DNA of 64,000 bases from positions 25,947,211-26,011,210 of the forward strand of contig NC_134398.1 in NCBI RefSeq assembly GCF_050003625.1. Direction: 5' to 3'. Under the pieces are notes generated by a model. The model had not been told where the DNA came from and did not search any database. It saw only the letters and a program-made list of their open reading frames with translations. This DNA is from Haematobia irritans (lineage: Eukaryota > Arthropoda > Insecta > Diptera > Muscidae). Shown here in pieces: positions 46,690-57,755 of this stretch. A program made the translations under genes and the position numbers. The stretch's first letter is position 1. Every line of letters begins with the position of its first letter.

Positions 46690-47780
46690 GCAACCGTGAT
46701 TATGAACCGATATGGACCAATTTTTGTGTGATAGGGGATCGGCTATATATAACTATAGACCGATATGGACCAATTTTGGCATGGTTATTAGCGGCCTTGT
46801 ACTAACACCACGTTGCAAATTTCAACCGGATCGGATGAATTTTGCTCCTCCAAGAGGCTCCGCAAACCAAAGCGGGGGATCGATTTATATGGGAGCTATA
46901 TATAATTATGGACCGACTTGAACCATTTTTGGCATGGTTGTTGGAGACCATATACTAACACCACGTACCAAATTTCAACCGGATCGGATGAATTTTGCTC
47001 CTCTAAGAGGCTCCGCAAGCCAAATCGGGGGATCGGTTTATATGGGGCTATATGTAATTATGAACCGATATGGACCAATTTTTGCAAGGTTATTGGAGAC
47101 AATATACAAACACCATGTACCAAATTTCAGCCGGATCGGATGAAATTTTCTTCTCTTAGAGTCTCCGCAAGCCAAATAGGGGGATCGGTTTATATGGGGG
47201 CTATATATAATATGGACCGATATGGACCAATTTTTGCATGGGTGTTTGAGGCCATATATTAACACCACGTACCAAATTTCAACTGTATCAGATGAATTTT
47301 GATCTTCCAAGAGGGCCCGGAGGTCAAATCTGGTGATCGGTTTATATGGGGGCTATATATAATTATGGATCGATGTGGACCAATTTTTGCGTGGTTATTA
47401 GAGATCCTATACTAACACCATGTACCAAATTTCAGCCGGATCGGATGAAATTTGCTTCTCTTATAGGCTCCGCAAGCCAAATCGGGGGATCGGTTTATAT
47501 GGGGGCTATACGTAAAAGTGGACCGATATGGCCCATTTGCAATACCATCCGACCTACATCAATAAAAACTACTTGTGCCAAGTTTCAAGTCGATAGCTTG
47601 TTTCGTTCGGAAGTTAGCGTGATTTCAACAGACGTGCGGACGGACATGCTCAGATCGGCTCAGAATTTCACCACGACTCAGAATATATATACTTTATGGG
47701 GTCTTAGAGCAATATTTCGATGTGTTACAAACGGAATGACAAAGATAATATACCCCCATCCTATGGTGGAGGGTATAAAA
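46690..47780 (+). mobile_element. HINE-A copy 7, 5'-truncated, nested in HINE-B copy 2
   Basis: It starts within a 153-bp repeat and has about five units, then GGCCCATTTGCAATACCATC, the GATAGCTTGTTTCGTTCGGA block, a short (GGAC) tract and the 3' hairpin ending GGTGGAGGGTATAAAA. The 5' head is missing. Confidence 0.8.
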
Positions 47781-47807
47781 AAATTGACTCAAATGAAATT
47801 CCTGTGC

Positions 47808-47957
47808 AGTTAAAATAAAGAACTTCCATTGTTTTTGTTTTGTTTTTTTTTTTTCAGTCTGTTTCAATGCATTATAAAGAACTTCTTTGGGAGAACATTT
47901 TTGGAAGTGCTTCCAAAGGTGTGCCTTTAGAAGAATTTCAATTTTTTTTTTGCTGGG
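47808..47957 (+). mobile_element. Element G terminal fragment
   Basis: AGTTAAAATAAAGAACTTCC to TTTTTTTTGCTGGG corresponds to the 3' end of element G. With the G end at 45861 it brackets the whole 2.1-kb insertion in HINE-B copy 2. Confidence 0.55.
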
Positions 47958-47985
47958 ACCCTGTTCTACAGTGTATAAAAATTAT

Positions 47986-49113
47986 ACACAATTCAAACAT
48001 ATAGATTTTCTAAATTTTTTATCAATAATGCGCCTACATAGAACTTCGTAAGGCATTAAAGAAATTTTTGCAATTTTGAACTAACTTTGTTTTTGTTTGT
48101 TCAAACTACGAAATTCTCTTCAATAATTAATTTTCTTTAAAAATAATTATTGTGGTCTAATAAATTTTCTTTAATTTGTCGAAAATTATTTTTGTGAAAT
48201 GGGTGTGGCATCTGCGTTTGTAATACAGTTTAGTTAAAATTTTGTATAGTTAATTTAATTTTTCTAAAATTAAGTAACATTTTCTTTCATGGTGGATTCA
48301 CTGTTTTTTTTCAGTATACCATTATTTAATTTTCTTCAAAGGAGAGTTTTTTTTAATTTTTGGGTACCACCAGGTAAGAGTGGATTTAAATTAAGTTTTT
48401 GTCTTTGATTTATATTAAATTTGTTATTTTATTTAAAAGTTCTCTCTTTGTGTGAATAATTTTGTCCGTCACTGTATTTATTACTTTGTTAATTATTAGA
48501 TTTCAATTAAAGAGATTAATCTTTGTTAGATGGAGTTCAATTGATGTGTTAGTTAATTCCAAACGATAAACGTTAAGAGTATTACAAAGGCCTCTGAGAA
48601 ATAATGGACGATTATGTAGAGATACGGAACGATACAACTACAACTACTACTACTATAAGAAGTATCCAGATATGGGGGGATAAAAACAAAAAATCTACTC
48701 GTGAATTAGTAAGGAGAAATTAAAATATTAATAAAAAAATTTTTCAATTTCTTACACTGTGAAAAAGTAAAAATGTATCCAAAAAATATATCAAAGAAAT
48801 TTTGCAATGCAAAATTAATGGAAGATGTTGAGTGATTGGAATTTTTTGTTTCGTAAAATGTTGAATTTTGAATTCGTATCGTTTGAATAGTTAAGATGAT
48901 CTCATTTCGTTTGTTTTCTCTTTGAGACTAGAAATACAGAAGTGCTGAACATTTTTGTTGATGGAGTGTTGGTGGTAGTAGTGGTTTTTGAGGTGAAATG
49001 CTTAATTTTTTTTTGGTGTATAATTTTACAGACAGTGAATTGCTTGGTAATTTATTTTTTTTTTATTAAAAGAAGAGTGGTAGGGAATTTTAGGAAAAAA
49101 ATTGAGGTAGTTG
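47986..49113. other. Unassigned AT-rich sequence downstream of the unknown gene
   Basis: No element or gene is recognised. It lies 3' of the minus-strand gene ending at 49389 and could contain its 3' UTR. T-rich runs dominate. Confidence 0.35.
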
Positions 49114-49350
49114 AACCAAAAAGTTATATTGTCAATGCGGGTATTTCGAAAAAAAGAGAGATTTTATGTTATTTTCTTTGAATTTATATGTAAAGAGAAA
49201 TCACATTCTCTCTCTCTCTTCTCATTTTTCAAAACCAAAAAGTTATATTGTCAATGCGAGTATTTCGAAAAAAGAGAGATTTTATGTTATTTTCTTTGAA
49301 TTTATATGTAAAGAGAAATCACATTCTCTCTCTTCTCATTTTTCATTCTC
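49114..49350 (+). repeat. 119-bp tandem duplication with (TC)n
   Basis: Two copies, offset 119 bp (49116 and 49235), start CCAAAAAGTTATATTGTCAA and end in a CT-rich tract (CATTCTCTCTCTCTCTTC). They differ by a few bases. The position is just downstream of the stop at 49389 on the minus strand, so the duplication would lie in the 3' UTR. Confidence 0.85.
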
Positions 49351-49388
49351 TGATTGTTTGTTTTTTATTTACTCTCTTCTCTCTCTAA

Positions 49389-50308
49389 CTATGAACATGT
49401 GCATATGCCAAATGGGTGATGCGTTGACACTGAACTTCTTACAGTCCTTCGCCTTAAACCTTTTCCACCATATCCCTGACGACGATTACCACCACCTGAA
49501 TGCCCAAACAGCTGGGCATGATCATTGACCAAATTATGTTGATAGGCCTTGCCACCTCCAATATTAGCGGGTACAGCATACAACATATAATTATCATAGA
49601 CATGGCTAACATCTGAATTTCGTTTGGCTGGTAAATAGGGAAGAAAAGCAAACGAGGAAGAAGTCGATTGTGTGGTTTTGAGAGAAGGTTTCCTTGCCTT
49701 AGCCAATAAAGCCAAACGGCTAGTGGGTCTAGGCAAGGAACTTTTACGCAATGTACTCTGATTGGAATAGGTAGGAGGTATGATTTTCGATTTGACTTTA
49801 TATTCATAGGTGGGAGAATCACTAGCTGGCGAAAGGGGTGAAGTTGGTGGTAAGGGTGGTTGGCGTTCTGGTTTAGTGGGTATGGCTATAGGGATTAGGG
49901 AATTTTTCCGTCTCTTTCTAGGCGGTTTGGGTGGAGGTATTTTTTGTTCATTTTCATTTGTAATATCGTTAATCGCGTTCGTCTCTTCTTCTCTCCCAAC
50001 TTCCGAGGAATGAGATTGCAAGTCTATGTTGCTGGTAGTTATGTGTGGGAGAGAAGATCGTGGCTCGTTTTCTTTTTGCTCAAAAATTTCTTGTGATTCG
50101 TTTTCAAATTCGGCTAAATTCGTTACGCTTACGTACGTCGTCGTGTTGTTGTCGGCTGTTACTGCCGTGGATGATGATGATGATGATGTTTTCGTTTTGA
50201 CAGCTTTGCTTGTCCTATGTTTATCTTGGCCATTTGCATTTGTAGTCGTTGTCGATGTTGTAGAACGTTCATGGTGGCGTTGTTGGGATGTGGAGCGATT
50301 GGAGTGAG
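49389..50308 (-). CDS. Unknown Ser/Pro-rich protein, terminal exon
   Basis: After the acceptor TTCGAAAATTCACAG the exon is open for 305 codons to a TGA at 49389. It is low-complexity: Ser/Thr tracts (KTSSSSSSTAV), an acidic stretch, a proline-rich basic block PPPKPPRKRRKNSLIP and PPLPPTSPLSP that could bind SH3 or WW domains, the tyrosine-rich segment SHVYDNYMLYAVPANIGGG, and a Gly/Arg-rich end finishing in HHPFGICTCS. It joins in phase to the exon at 54772-55780 across a 4.46 kb intron holding a mariner. No known domain is recognised, so I assign no function. Confidence 0.82.
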
Positions 50309-51437
50309 CTGTGAATTTTCGAAAAGAAAAACAAAAATTAAAGCATGCAGGCAATACAAATTGTATTATTATTATTAATTTTTTTTAAATTTAGCTTTAG
50401 TTAGTTTTTGGAAAGTTGGATTTCCATTAAATATGATAAGCTAGCTGATTACTAATTAATTTATTTGTTGGGTTTTACAAGTGCAAAAAACCAACGAATA
50501 TTCGCTTTATAAGGTGTGCATAAGTGCAATATTTCGAGAGCTTGATTTTAGAATTAAATAGCAGGGTGTTGTTTTGCTTTCACAGAATTCTATCTCCAAA
50601 AACTGGGTGTTACAAAAAATTTTAAGGATTGGTTAGAGATTCCTTTATATTCAGCTGGTTACTAATTAGTCTATTCATGGGATTTTAGCTGTGCTTGCGT
50701 TGTGCTTTATTTCTACAAAATATCAAATATTAAATTTGAAAGTTGTGCAGAAGTGCTATACTATATTTTTGGAGGGTTCCACTTTCCCAAGAAACACAAG
50801 GAAGAGCATTTTTCATATAAAGAACTACATAAATTTAAGGAGCAAACCCATTCTCAACATAAATGCAAGAGGCCTTACAAATTGTTTGCCTTCAAACGAC
50901 TCTCTAATATATTTCAAATATAGAAATTAATTTCAATTTGAGAAATTGTTGCTAGTGAATTGAATTTGTTGAGGGTAATGTATGTTTATTATTATTTTTT
51001 TTTTTTTGAGAAAGCGATTTTCTCAACATTTCCCCAAATTGAATATTATTTCTTTGAAAAAAAGATTTGAAGGCGTCTTTACTAACGATTGTGTTTATTG
51101 GGTTAGGATTAATTAGCAACAAAGTTGTTTTGTATATATATATTTTGTTCGTTTTCGTAGAACTCTAACCTAAAACGTTTGTGTAAATTTGTTGGCTGTG
51201 TGGCACCCATTATCAATAGGCCCAAAACCAGTAAGTCTGTAAAAAGAAAATAATCAAAGAGGTGGTATTAAATAGAAAGCCTTTCCAAAAGTTATATTTT
51301 ACAAGATCCTTTTGAAATGCATATACCCGTAGCTTAAAAAATTATCATGGTATAACTAAATTCAACAAAAAAATCTTTTCAACCGCTGTATTCATGAAAA
51401 TCATGTGCAGAGACTACACATAAGGTTCAAGCAAACA
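50309..51437. other. Intron sequence, unassigned
   Basis: This is the part of the 4.46-kb intron of the unknown gene that precedes the mariner. It is AT-rich; TCTACAAAATATCAAA-type frames at 50691-50930 have no family motif. A partly repeated motif (GATTAGAGATT/GCTGGTTACTAATTAGT versus GCTGATTACTAATTAAT at 50435 and 50655) suggests an old local duplication. Confidence 0.4.
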
Positions 51438-51505
51438 TACCAAGATTAGCTGATAAGGCCCCGGTCTGACACATAGATGGCGTCGCTAGTATTAAATGCA
51501 TATTA

Positions 51506-53164
51506 TTATACCCTCCACCATAGGATGGGGGTATATTAACTTTGTCATTCCATTTGTAACCCATCGAAATATTGCCCTATAAAGTATATAGATTCTGGGT
51601 CGTGGTGAAATTCTGAGTCGATCTGAGCATGTCCGTCCGTCCGTCTGTTGAAATCACGCTAACTTCCGAACGAAACAAGCTATCGACTTGAAACTTGGCA
51701 CAAGTTGTTGTTATTGATGTAGGTCGGTATTGGGATTGCAAATGGGCCATATCGGTCCACTTTTACGTATAGCCCCCATATAAACGGACCCCCAAATTTG
51801 GCTTGCCCATCCTCTAAGAGAAGCAAATTTCATCCGATCCGGTACATGGTGTTAGTATATGGTCTCTAACACACATGCAAAAATTGGTCCACATCGGTCC
51901 ATAATTGTATATAGCCCCCATATAAAACAATCCCCCGATTTGGCTTTCCGATCCTCTAAAATAAGCAAATTTCATCCGATCCGGTTGAAAATAGGTACAT
52001 GGTGTCAGCATATGATCTCTAACAACCATGCAAAAATTGGTCCACATCGGTCCATAATTATATATAGCCCCCATATAAACCAATCCCCAGATTTGGCTTG
52101 CGGAGCCTCTAAGAGAAGCAAATTTCATTCGATCCGGTTGAAATTAGGTACATGGTGTCAGCATATGATCTCTAACAACCATTCAAAAATTGGTCCACAT
52201 CGGTCCATAATTATATATAGTCCCCATATAAACCGATCCCCAGATTTGGCTTGCGGAGCCTCTAAGAGAAGCAAATTTCATCCGATCCGGTTGAAATTAG
52301 GTACATGGTGTCAGCATATGATCTCTAACAACCATTCAAAAATTGGTACACATCGGTCCATAATTATATATAGTCCCCATATAAACCGATCCCCTGATTT
52401 GGCTTGCGGAGCCTCAAAGAGAAGCAAATTTCATTCGATCCGGCTGAAATTTGGTACATGGTGTTAGTATATGGTCTCTAACAACCATGCAAAAATTGGT
52501 CCACATCGGTCCATAATTCTATATAGCCCCCATATAAACCGATCCCCAGATTTGACTTCCGGAGCCTCGTGGAAGAGCAAAATTCAAGCGATTCGGTTGA
52601 AATGTGGTACGTGGTGTTAATATATGGCCTCAAACACCCATGCGAAAATTGGTCGAAATCGGTCTATAATTATATATAGGCCCCATATAAACCGATCCCC
52701 AAATTTGACCTCCGGAGGCCCTCGGAAGAGCAAAATTCATCCGATTCGGTTGAAATTTGGTACGTATATTTAACAACCATGGCAAAAGTGGTCCGTATCA
52801 GTCCATAATCATATATAGACCCCATATGAACCGATCCCGAGATTTGGTTTTGGAGCCACTATGAGGAGCAAATTTCATCCGAGTCAGTTTAAATTTGGTA
52901 CATTGTGCTTGTATATGGTCGTTAACAACAATGGCTAACTACGTCCATATCATATAGACTTACCTATACATACCTTTTTTGTCTAATATATACCACGTAT
53001 GGACTAACTCACAATTTAGAAAACGATGTTAAGAAGATTTAAGATACCACAACCCAATTACTTCTATTGTGGATGACAGTCTTTCGTAGAAGTTTCTACG
53101 CAATTCATGGTGGAGGATACATAAGATTCGGCCTGGCCGAACTTACGGCCGTATATACTTGTTT
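51506..53164 (-). mobile_element. HINE-A copy 8, nearly full length, in mariner 5' UTR
   Basis: It runs from the 3' hairpin (TATACCCTCCACCATAGG) through the (GTCC)n tract, about seven ~153-bp repeats and the 5' block to CGGCCGTATATACTTGTTTT. Several units at 51990-52440 share GAAATTAGGTACATGGTGTC, so they were amplified locally. The insertion site is between the left TIR and the transposase of the mariner. Confidence 0.85.
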
Positions 53165-53255
53165 TTATATAGTACCAACCTTCAAATGTTTCGTGTCAAA
53201 ATTAGTTTGTTAGATAGAGCGTCTTTTGTAAAGCAACTTTTGCTATTGTGAAAAA

Positions 53256-54263
53256 ATGGAAAAAAAGGAATTTCGTGTTTTGATAAAATACTGTTTTCTG
53301 AAGGGAAAAAAATACGGTGGAAGCAAAAACTTGGCTTGATTATGAGTTTCCGGACTATGAACCAGGGAAATCAACAATAATTGATTGGTATGCAAAATTC
53401 AAGCGTGGTGAAATGAGCACAGAGGACGGTGAACGCAAAAAATCCACAAAATGATTTTGAATGACCGTAAAATGAAGTTGATCGAGATAGAAGAGGCCTT
53501 AAAGATATCAAAGGAATGTGTTGGTCATATCATTCATCAATATTTGGATATGCGGAAGCTCTGTGCAAAATGGGTGCCGCGCGAGCTCACATTTGACCAA
53601 AAACAACAACGTGTTGATGATTCTGAGCGGTGTTTGCAGCTGTTAACTCGTAATACACCCGAGTTTTTCCGTCGATATGTGACAATGGATGAAATATGGC
53701 TCCATCACTACACTCCTGAGTCCAATCGACAGTCGGCTGAGTGGACAGCGACCGGTGAACCGTCTCCGAAGCGTGGAAAGACTCAAAAGTCCGCTGGCAA
53801 AGTAATGGGCTCTGTTTTTTGGGATGCACATGGAATAATTTTTATCGATTATCTTGAGAAGGGAAAAACCATCAACAGTGACTATTATATGGCGTTATTG
53901 GAGCGTTTGAAGGTTGAAATCGCGGCAAAATGGCCCCATATGAAGAAGAAAAAAGTGTTGTTCCACCAAGACAACGCAGCGTGCCACAAGTCATTGAGAA
54001 CGATGGCAAAAATTCATGAATTGGGCTTCGAATTGCTTCCCCACCCACCGTATTCTCCAGATCTGGCCCCCAGCGACTTTTTTTTGGTCTCAGATCTCAA
54101 AAGGATGCTCGCAGGGAAAAAATTTGGCTGCAATGAAGAGGTGATCGCCGAAACTGATGCCTACTTTGAGGCAAAACCGGAGGAGTTCTACCAAAATGGT
54201 ATCAAAAAATTGGAAGGTCGTTATAATCGTTGTATCGCTCTTGAAGGGAACTATGTTGAATAA
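53256..54263 (+). pseudogene. Himar1-like mariner transposase (two lesions)
   Basis: The ATG at 53256 opens MEKKEFRVLIKYCFLKGK. A one-base expansion of an A run then shifts frame (resuming NTVEAKTWLDYEFPD). A deletion of roughly 30 bp removes the end of the linker after EMSTEDGER. From MILNDRKMKL (53451) reading is open to the stop at 54263. Catalytic Asps are in VTMDEIWLHHYTPE, HQDNAACHKS and LAPSDFFLV; the last two are 34 residues apart (DD34D). HQDNAACH replaces the usual HQDNAPCH. Sequence and termini place it in the irritans subfamily (recognition, not a computed alignment). Inactive as it stands. Confidence 0.92.
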
Positions 54264-54332
54264 TAAAAACGAATTTTGAAAAAAAAATGTGTTTTTCTTT
54301 GTTAGACCGGGGACTTATCAGCCAATCTGTTA

Positions 54333-54771
54333 TCTAGTCTCATTAATTTCTCCTCATTGCAAGTGTAACGTTTCGACTCGGTTAAAAGATATCTAATATT
54401 GTCTGGTTCACCGTTGTGCAATTGATATGATGCCAGTCTCGCAAACAAAAGCTCAATTCCATTTAAATTCCATTCAATTCCATTAATTTAAAAATCCTGA
54501 TGTAATTTCTGAGTCCATTAAAATTTTTCCCTCAAACTCAGTATGAACACAGTTTGCAATATTGGCCTTTCTTCATTAATAGATATGCCACATAAGAATC
54601 AAAAAATTATTTTTCATTAAAATGGGGGAGAAGATAAATTAATTAAATTTTTTCAATTTCCTGCTTTTGATAAAAAGTCGATTTTCGTCATTTGTATCCT
54701 TAATCCGAACGTATTCCAATTGAAATTATCTTAGCTTCCTCTTCCTCTCTCTCTCTCGCTCTCGTACTTAC
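54333..54771. other. Intron sequence, unassigned
   Basis: This is the intron between the mariner and the donor of the 54772-55780 exon. AT-rich, with (CT)n at 54735-54765 next to the splice donor. Nothing else seen. Confidence 0.45.
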
Positions 54772-55780
54772 CCTTAGATTTAGACATCTTCTCTTTATCC
54801 TTGTCACTAGTACGCTCCAAACGATGCGAAGATGAACGAGCCGAATTATTGCGTTCATCCTCTCGCAAAGATCGTGATGCGGAATTTTTCGCAGTACCGC
54901 TCTCTTCTTTCTCATAACGTTCAGATGTAGATTTTTCCGAAACGACGGCCGAAGAACGTTTTATTCTTTGTGAATCACGCAAGTCATCCTTATGACGTCG
55001 ACCACTTCCATTTAATGGAGTGGACCGATGTAAAGCTGACGCAGATGGTTGATGCGATTTACCGCAATGGGCTTGCGTTAAACCATTACTGGAATTAACA
55101 TGTCCATTAGCATTATCCTTTGTGCACTCAACGCGTTCTCTGTTCATAGAAGAATGCGTGGTACTGGATGAACGCTTGGACTCGCCATGTGAGGATGATT
55201 TAGACGATTTCTCATGTCGATGGTTGGACATAGAGGATGTATTTGTAGATGAAGCCGTTATCCGTTTTGTTTTGGCCCTCGAGCGGTCTTCTCGACGGAA
55301 GCTATTACGCGTGGGTTGTTGTTGTTGTTGTTGTTGCTGGTGTGGTTGTTCTTCGCCAGAAGAATATTGTGAGTGATATGATCTCTGAGAATCCATTGAA
55401 CTGGAGCGACTTCCCCCTTGTGACTTATGCGATTTATGCCTGACCATTTGGCCAGACCGTGGATACTTATTGGGAGTTTTTGCATTTTCGTATTCTTTTT
55501 CGCTGGACAGTGAGCGTGATCGGGCTCGAGGGCAACATTCCACAGACGATTGGGATGAAGTACGCTCCCTTGACTTAATGCCTGTGGGAGAAGGTGTAGA
55601 ATGACGAGAGGTTTTCTTGGCTTCAGAGGCAAATGTGGAACGAGAAATCTTAACAGCTATACAAGTGTCCGTGATTTTCTCGGCAATGGCCTTTTCATCG
55701 ATGGTTTCGAGCGGTTTGGAGTTACGTCTTTGTAAAGAACGTCTTCTGCGATCCTTTAGAGCAGCCTCATCAGAAAGGTC
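54772..55780 (-). CDS. Unknown Ser/Arg/Lys-rich protein, internal exon
   Basis: This 1009-bp exon has acceptor CCATTTTCAG and donor GTAAGT. It begins DLSDEAALKDRRRRSLQRRN and is strongly biased to Ser, Arg, Lys and His (for example HGESKRSSSTTHSS), with a poly-Gln stretch and many RxxS-type sites. It ends KEKMSKSKG before the splice. The composition suggests an intrinsically disordered, heavily phosphorylated region as seen in cytoskeletal or scaffold proteins (inference only). The phase is 0 in and 1 out, consistent with its neighbours. Confidence 0.85.
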
Positions 55781-55842
55781 CTGAAAATGGATTGGCAAAT
55801 ATTTTAAATATTCAAAATTAGAAATTGGATTTTAATCCTTAC

Positions 55843-56444
55843 TCTTAAAGTTTGATCAGCACTTTGATTCATTTCGCTCAAAATCATGGCATCTCTCTGT
55901 AGATCCATTTTTCGATCGTAGACTTCTTTCACCTTAAATACCGGAGTTATTTCATTTGCAATATTCTCGTACAAGTGTTCCTCATCTTCATTCAATTTGG
56001 CCTTATTCTTAAGGCTTTTCCGCTCTGCTGGTTTCAAACCTGGTTTTCGTTTTTCCTCTTCTCCAATGGGATTGTGCTTCAATAGATCGGGTTTATCATG
56101 ATCCAATTGCCATTTGCGATTTGATGTTGAGTTCTCAACTCCATTTCCAGTAGTTGAGACAGACGTTTCTTCACTCAGTCTTCTTAGAGGTAAAGAACGT
56201 TTGGGTGAGTTTCTGGTATTGGATGAATTCGTGGAAAGTTTCGTTTTCAGTTTATTCTCGTGTTCTAATTTCGATGCTTCTATGCCAAAATAGGATAATT
56301 CATGTTCTCGTAGTTGACGGGCTCCGCGGGCTTCTTTGATGATCTTCAAGGAGTCTTTGGTGGGTAGACTCGTTTGAAATGGTTGCGTTGGTTGTTTTGT
56401 ATTCGCCGATGAGGGGTGGAGTTTCGATGTCTGGCTTTCGGGGA
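55843..56444 (-). CDS. Unknown protein, internal exon with charged segment
   Basis: The 602-bp exon has acceptor TTTTTTAG and donor GTAAGG. It encodes ~200 residues, including IIKEARGARQLREHELSYFG, a KRSLPLRRLSEE basic site, and a probably helical end DEEHLYENIANEITPVFKVK then YDRKMDLQRDAMILSEMNQS ADQTLR. The last ~50 residues are the least low-complexity part of the visible protein and the best query for a homology search. Phase 1 in, 0 out. Confidence 0.85.
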
Positions 56445-56503
56445 CTAAAAAATTCAAAGAGGGATTATTTGAAATTGAGATTTTTTTAATGATTTTTACT
56501 AAC

Positions 56504-56623
56504 TGTTTGTTATGGTTCTTGGCTTGGCAATGGGCGGTGGAATAGACTTAATTGATCCAAGGGCATCACCTGCAGCTTGTGGTGAATGTAATTTTATACT
56601 CATCACATTTGATATGGGAAGAT
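56504..56623 (-). CDS. Unknown protein, internal exon (5'-most seen)
   Basis: The 120-bp exon has acceptor TTTCTTGCAG and donor GTTAGT. It reads DLPISNVMSIKLHSPQAAGD then ALGSIKSIPPPIAKPRTITN. Both phases are 1, fitting the next exon. There is no start codon context, so further 5' exons should exist; I could not find them between 56624 and 64000, which is transposons and arrays, so they are probably beyond the window. Confidence 0.78.
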
Positions 56624-57481
56624 CTGCAAGAAACATATTTACGAAGTTAATTATTTTCAATGGTAGTATAGCTTTTCGATTAGTTTTTTAAATAATTCTT
56701 AATAATTTCCTCCAGAAAGCCAATAAAAAAATATTTAAATATTCTTATATGCAACATCCAATATTTGGGTTGTTCAGGTTGTGACTTTAAAAGAGGGAAT
56801 ATGTGCGATTATCAGTGCCATCTAGAATCTTGACATTTGATATCGCATTAAAAGGGAGCATATCTCCATCTTGTTCGATATATAATCGATATATGATTTT
56901 GCCAAGATCAGCGGCAGGGTAACCAATGCGATTTTTTACTACTAGAGTTGCCTTTTATATTTCGGGATTGGCCAATCCTACACGTAGAGAAGGAATAAGA
57001 TCACCCCAAATATGTTTAAAGAGCAAAATGTCATTGTCGATGGTATGGTGAATTCAACCGAGGTCGTAGTTCACTTCAGGTCGAATATGGTGAATGTTGC
57101 CAACTGATATTGCAAGATCGTCATGAGACCTATCGTGTGATTGAGACAAACTTAGGCATTAGTGGAACCACACCCTCAAAAAAAATCGCTTCTTTAACAT
57201 ATGTTCCAAACATATTTTGCAGGAAGCACATATATTATTGCATACTGCCGAAACATTAATATGTTTGTTTTATGTGAACATATTATATGTTTGGAAGCAT
57301 TTTGAGCCAAAAATATTATATGCTTGGAAGAATTTTTCCCAAACACGATTGTGCTCATTCCCTAACATACTCGTAATTTTCACTTCCACGAAATTTTTTA
57401 GTTATTGGCACCTTTTTCTGCAATACAAATAATGTTGAAGAAATTATTCACTTTTATAAATTTTTTAAATTTTACCTTTCG

Positions 57482-57553
57482 CCTGCACGGAGAATCGAAC
57501 CGAGGACCATACAGTTTGTAAGCCAACACACTATCCACTGGGCTACGTAGCTG
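57482..57553 (-). other. tRNA-like sequence in element D
   Basis: On the minus strand box A TAGCCCAGTGG (57536-57546) matches consensus and box B GGTTCGATTCT (57492-57502) nearly so, with ~34 bp between them. Acceptor arms pair poorly, so it is a tRNA-derived module rather than a functional tRNA. Homologous to 4760-4843. Confidence 0.55.
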
Positions 57554-57656
57554 TTATAGTCACCAGAAGATAATTATCGTTTTAAGTTACATTTATATAG
57601 CATAGTTTGCAGCGCCCACGAGCCCATGCAAACATAACATTATTTAACAGAAACAT

Positions 57657-57755
57657 ACATTTGTTTGCCACGTGGAGCAGTGGTTAGCATGTCTGCCTTG
57701 CATGCAAAGGGTCGTGGGTTCAATCCCTGCTCCGACCGAACATTTTTTTTTTTTT
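57657..57755 (+). other. tRNA-like/SINE head in element D
   Basis: TGGAGCAGTGGTTAGCATGT, TGCCTTGCATGCAAAGGG, GTCGTGGGTTCAATCCCTGC and TCCGACCGAAC followed by T14. It resembles the head of the SINEs at 9215 and 20484 (shared GTTAGCATG, CCTTGCAT, GTCGTGGGTTC, CGACCGAAC) but lacks their body; the T run would stop Pol III. Confidence 0.6.

Larger units (their letters stand above)
43399..47985 (+). mobile_element. HINE-B copy 2, head-to-tail with copy 1, heavily nested
   Basis: It begins at AACAAGTAAGG directly after the GGGTATAAAAAAAA end of copy 1, with no spacer. It is split at 43988-45456 by element G and tRNA-like sequence, and at 45861-47957 by G pieces and a HINE-A. It closes with ACCCTGTTCTACAGTGTATA at 47958-47985. 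HINE-B text is visible at 43399-43987, 45457-45860 and 47958-47985. Confidence 0.75.
51438..54332 (+). mobile_element. Himar1-like mariner split by a HINE-A
   Basis: The left end (from ~51440, with GCTGATAAGGCCCCGGTCTG) and the right end (CCGGGGACTTATCAGCCAAT, ending 54330) are the inverted termini, each flanked by TA. The left end continues ACACATAGATGGCGTCGCTA before the HINE-A (about 51506-53164) and resumes at TAGTACCAACCTTCAAATGT. Without the insertion the element is ~1.24 kb. It lies in an intron of the unknown gene, in opposite orientation to it. Confidence 0.9.

Noticed and set aside
51859..52467. 202-codon open frame with repeated IGPHRSIIIYSPHINRSPD
   Set aside because: It is the 153-bp HINE-A repeat read in one frame; the opposite strand is equally open. 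Not a gene.
57482..57553. Genuine tRNA gene
   Set aside because: Boxes A and B are good, but acceptor and anticodon stems do not pair and a homologous copy lies in another element D, so it is a repeat module.
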